Source: DATJGS01 sp035494735 (GTDB taxonomy: Bacteria > Eisenbacteria > RBG-16-71-46). Taken from it: a stretch of DNA of 64,000 nt. The translations under genes were made by a program, and so were the position numbers. Where the stretch lies: NCBI GenBank assembly GCA_035494735.1, contig DATJGS010000041.1, positions 124,001-188,000 of the forward strand, given 5' to 3'. The notes below the pieces were generated by a model. It did no database searches. It had not been told where the DNA came from and worked only from the letters and a program-made list of their open reading frames with translations. Each line of letters opens with the position of its first letter. The first letter of the stretch is position 1. This document shows positions 62,825-64,000 of this stretch, piece by piece.

Positions 62825-64000
62825 GCATGCGCCTCGTCACCGCGGAGGCCATGCGCAAGCTCGATCGCGCGACGATCGAGTCGCATGCCGCCAGCGGCGC
62901 GGCTCTGATGGAGCGCGCCGGCCAGGGCGTGGTGCGCGCCATGGAACGCCGCTACGGGCCCTTGCTCGCGCTCCGCGTCCTCGTGCTGTGCGGGGGCGGC
63001 CACAACGGCGGCGACGGTCTCGTGGCGGCGCGGCACCTGCAGTCGCGCGGCGCGGTGCCGCGCGTCGCCCTGCTCGCGCCGCGCGACAGGCTCGGGCCCG
63101 ATCCGCGCGCGCAGCTGGAGGCCCTCGAGGCCGCCGGGGTGCGGGTCGCGGACGTCGCGTCGGACGACGCGCTGGCCGCGCGGGTGGCCGAGTTCCCGGC
63201 GTGGGACTTCGCGCTCGACGCGCTGCTCGGCACCGGCGCCCACGGCGCACCCGAAGGGCTGATGCTGTCCGGCGCACGCGCGCTGCTCGCGCTCGCGAAC
63301 GCCGGAACGCGCGTCGTCGCGGTCGATCTGCCGACCGGCGCCGACGCGGACACCGGCGCCGTGGCGCCGGTCACGGTGCGCGCGGATCTCACCGTCACGT
63401 TCGGCGCCCCCAAGCGCGCGCACCTGCTGTATCCGGCGCGCGGGCTGACCGGCGCGCTCGAAACCGTGGACATCGGCCTCGTGGCGCCGCCCGCCGGCGA
63501 TCCCGACTTCGCCGTCGAGCTGGCGGGCTCCACCGCGATGCACGCGCTGCTGCCGGTGCGCGATCCGCGCGCGCACAAGGGCCGCACCGGACACGTGCTC
63601 GTGATCGGCGGCTCGGCCGGGCTGACCGGCGCGGTGACGCTGGCCGCGCGCGGCGCGAGTCGCGCGGGCGCCGGCTACGTGCAGGTGCTCGTTCCGGCCG
63701 GCCTGCAGAGCGTGCTGGCCACGCAGCTCGTCGAGCAGATGGCGCTCGGCGCCCCCGAGACCGCGAATGGCGCGCTGTCGCGCCTCGCGCTGCCCGTCGC
63801 GCTGGAGCGCGCGCGCGCCGCCGATGTCGTCGTGCTCGGCTCCGGCCTGTCGCGCGAACGCGAGGCGCTCGAGATGGCGCGCGCGCTGGCGTTCGAGCTG
63901 CCGCGCCCGATCGTGCTCGACGCCGACGCGCTGAACGCGTTCGAAGGCACGGCCGGCCAGCTGCGCCAGGCCGAGGGCCCGCGCGTGCTCACGCCGCACC
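62821..64000 (+). CDS. nnr: Bifunctional NAD(P)H-hydrate epimerase/dehydratase, cut at the window end
   Basis: At least 393 residues; the 3' end lies beyond the window. The N-terminal YjeF_N epimerase shows GGGHNGGDGLVAARHL (about 60-75) and VDLPTGADADTG (about 169-180). The C-terminal carbohydrate-kinase-like dehydratase starts near PRAHKGRTGHVLVIGGSAGL (about 250-270) and includes GAGYVQVLVP. Repairs damaged NADHX/NADPHX. GTG at 62821 overlaps the TonB stop (GTGA); ATG at 62827 is the alternative. Family is certain. Confidence 0.93.
   Translation, partial: MSMRLVTAEAMRKLDRATIESHAASGAALMERAGQGVVRAMERRYGPLLALRVLVLCGGGHNGGDGLVAARHLQSRGAVPRVALLAPRDRLGPDPRAQLEALEAAGVRVADVASDDALAARVAEFPAWDFALDALLGTGAHGAPEGLMLSGARALLALANAGTRVVAVDLPTGADADTGAVAPVTVRADLTVTFGAPKRAHLLYPARGLTGALETVDIGLVAPPAGDPDFAVELAGSTAMHALLPVRDPRAHKGRTGHVLVIGGSAGLTGAVTLAARGASRAGAGYVQVLVPAGLQSVLATQLVEQMALGAPETANGALSRLALPVALERARAADVVVLGSGLSREREALEMARALAFELPRPIVLDADALNAFEGTAGQLRQAEGPRVLTPH

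Overview
The window is very GC-rich, gene-dense bacterial DNA. The envelope genes (FadL-type porin, OmpA with thrombospondin type-3 repeats, TonB C-terminal protein, many lipoboxes) indicate a Gram-negative cell. Two secreted proteins end in FlgD-like C-terminal sorting segments. Together with DUF4159/DUF4175-type envelope proteins, this points by inference to a deep-branching FCB-like lineage of the Candidatus Eisenbacteria kind. I see no mobile elements, phage genes, CRISPR arrays or rRNA; there is one tRNA.

Layout. 1-6.8 kb: a LemA protein, then a leftward operon of an MCP-like receptor, a degenerate CheA-like/CheW/REC hybrid and a REC-GAF regulator. It is divergent from an orphan gene, with a sigma-54-like box facing each way. 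6.8-13 kb: a leftward operon of a beta-barrel protein, guaB, an ArnT-like glycosyltransferase and asnB-type amidotransferase, behind a good sigma-70 promoter. 13.3-26.2 kb: secD, secF and a lipoprotein, then an envelope cluster (DUF4159, a 1,099-residue DUF4175-like coiled-coil protein, a TPR protein, a GATase-fold-like protein) and a Kelch/poly-proline/FlgD-tail secreted protein, followed by structured tandem repeats. 26.4-28.4 kb: GNAT and OmpA, leftward.

28.6-35.6 kb: DinB, folP, cdaA (c-di-AMP synthase), a DUF4440-like protein, then promoter, tRNA(CAU), tilS, hpt, ftsH and a strong terminator. 35.6-35.95 kb: a gene-free stretch with a -10 box, an operator-like repeat and three hairpins, a candidate small RNA. 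35.9-45 kb: fatty-acid oxidation genes (fadB-like, thiolase, TPR) leftward, facing acyl-CoA ligase, FadL and SGNH esterase rightward. 45-48.2 kb: an alpha/beta hydrolase, a DUF885 protein and a double zinc ribbon-cold shock fusion.

48.6-52.7 kb: a translationally coupled mrfA helicase - methyltransferase - mrfB exonuclease operon, matching the MrfAB DNA-repair pair of Bacillus with an added methyltransferase. 52.8-59 kb: four secreted or lipoprotein genes, two of them diverged tandem paralogs. 59-64 kb: NRDE, SDR, a small zinc ribbon, HAD, a hypothetical, a TonB-domain protein and a truncated nnr. Operon neighbours commonly overlap by four bases (ATGA or GTGA), implying widespread translational coupling.
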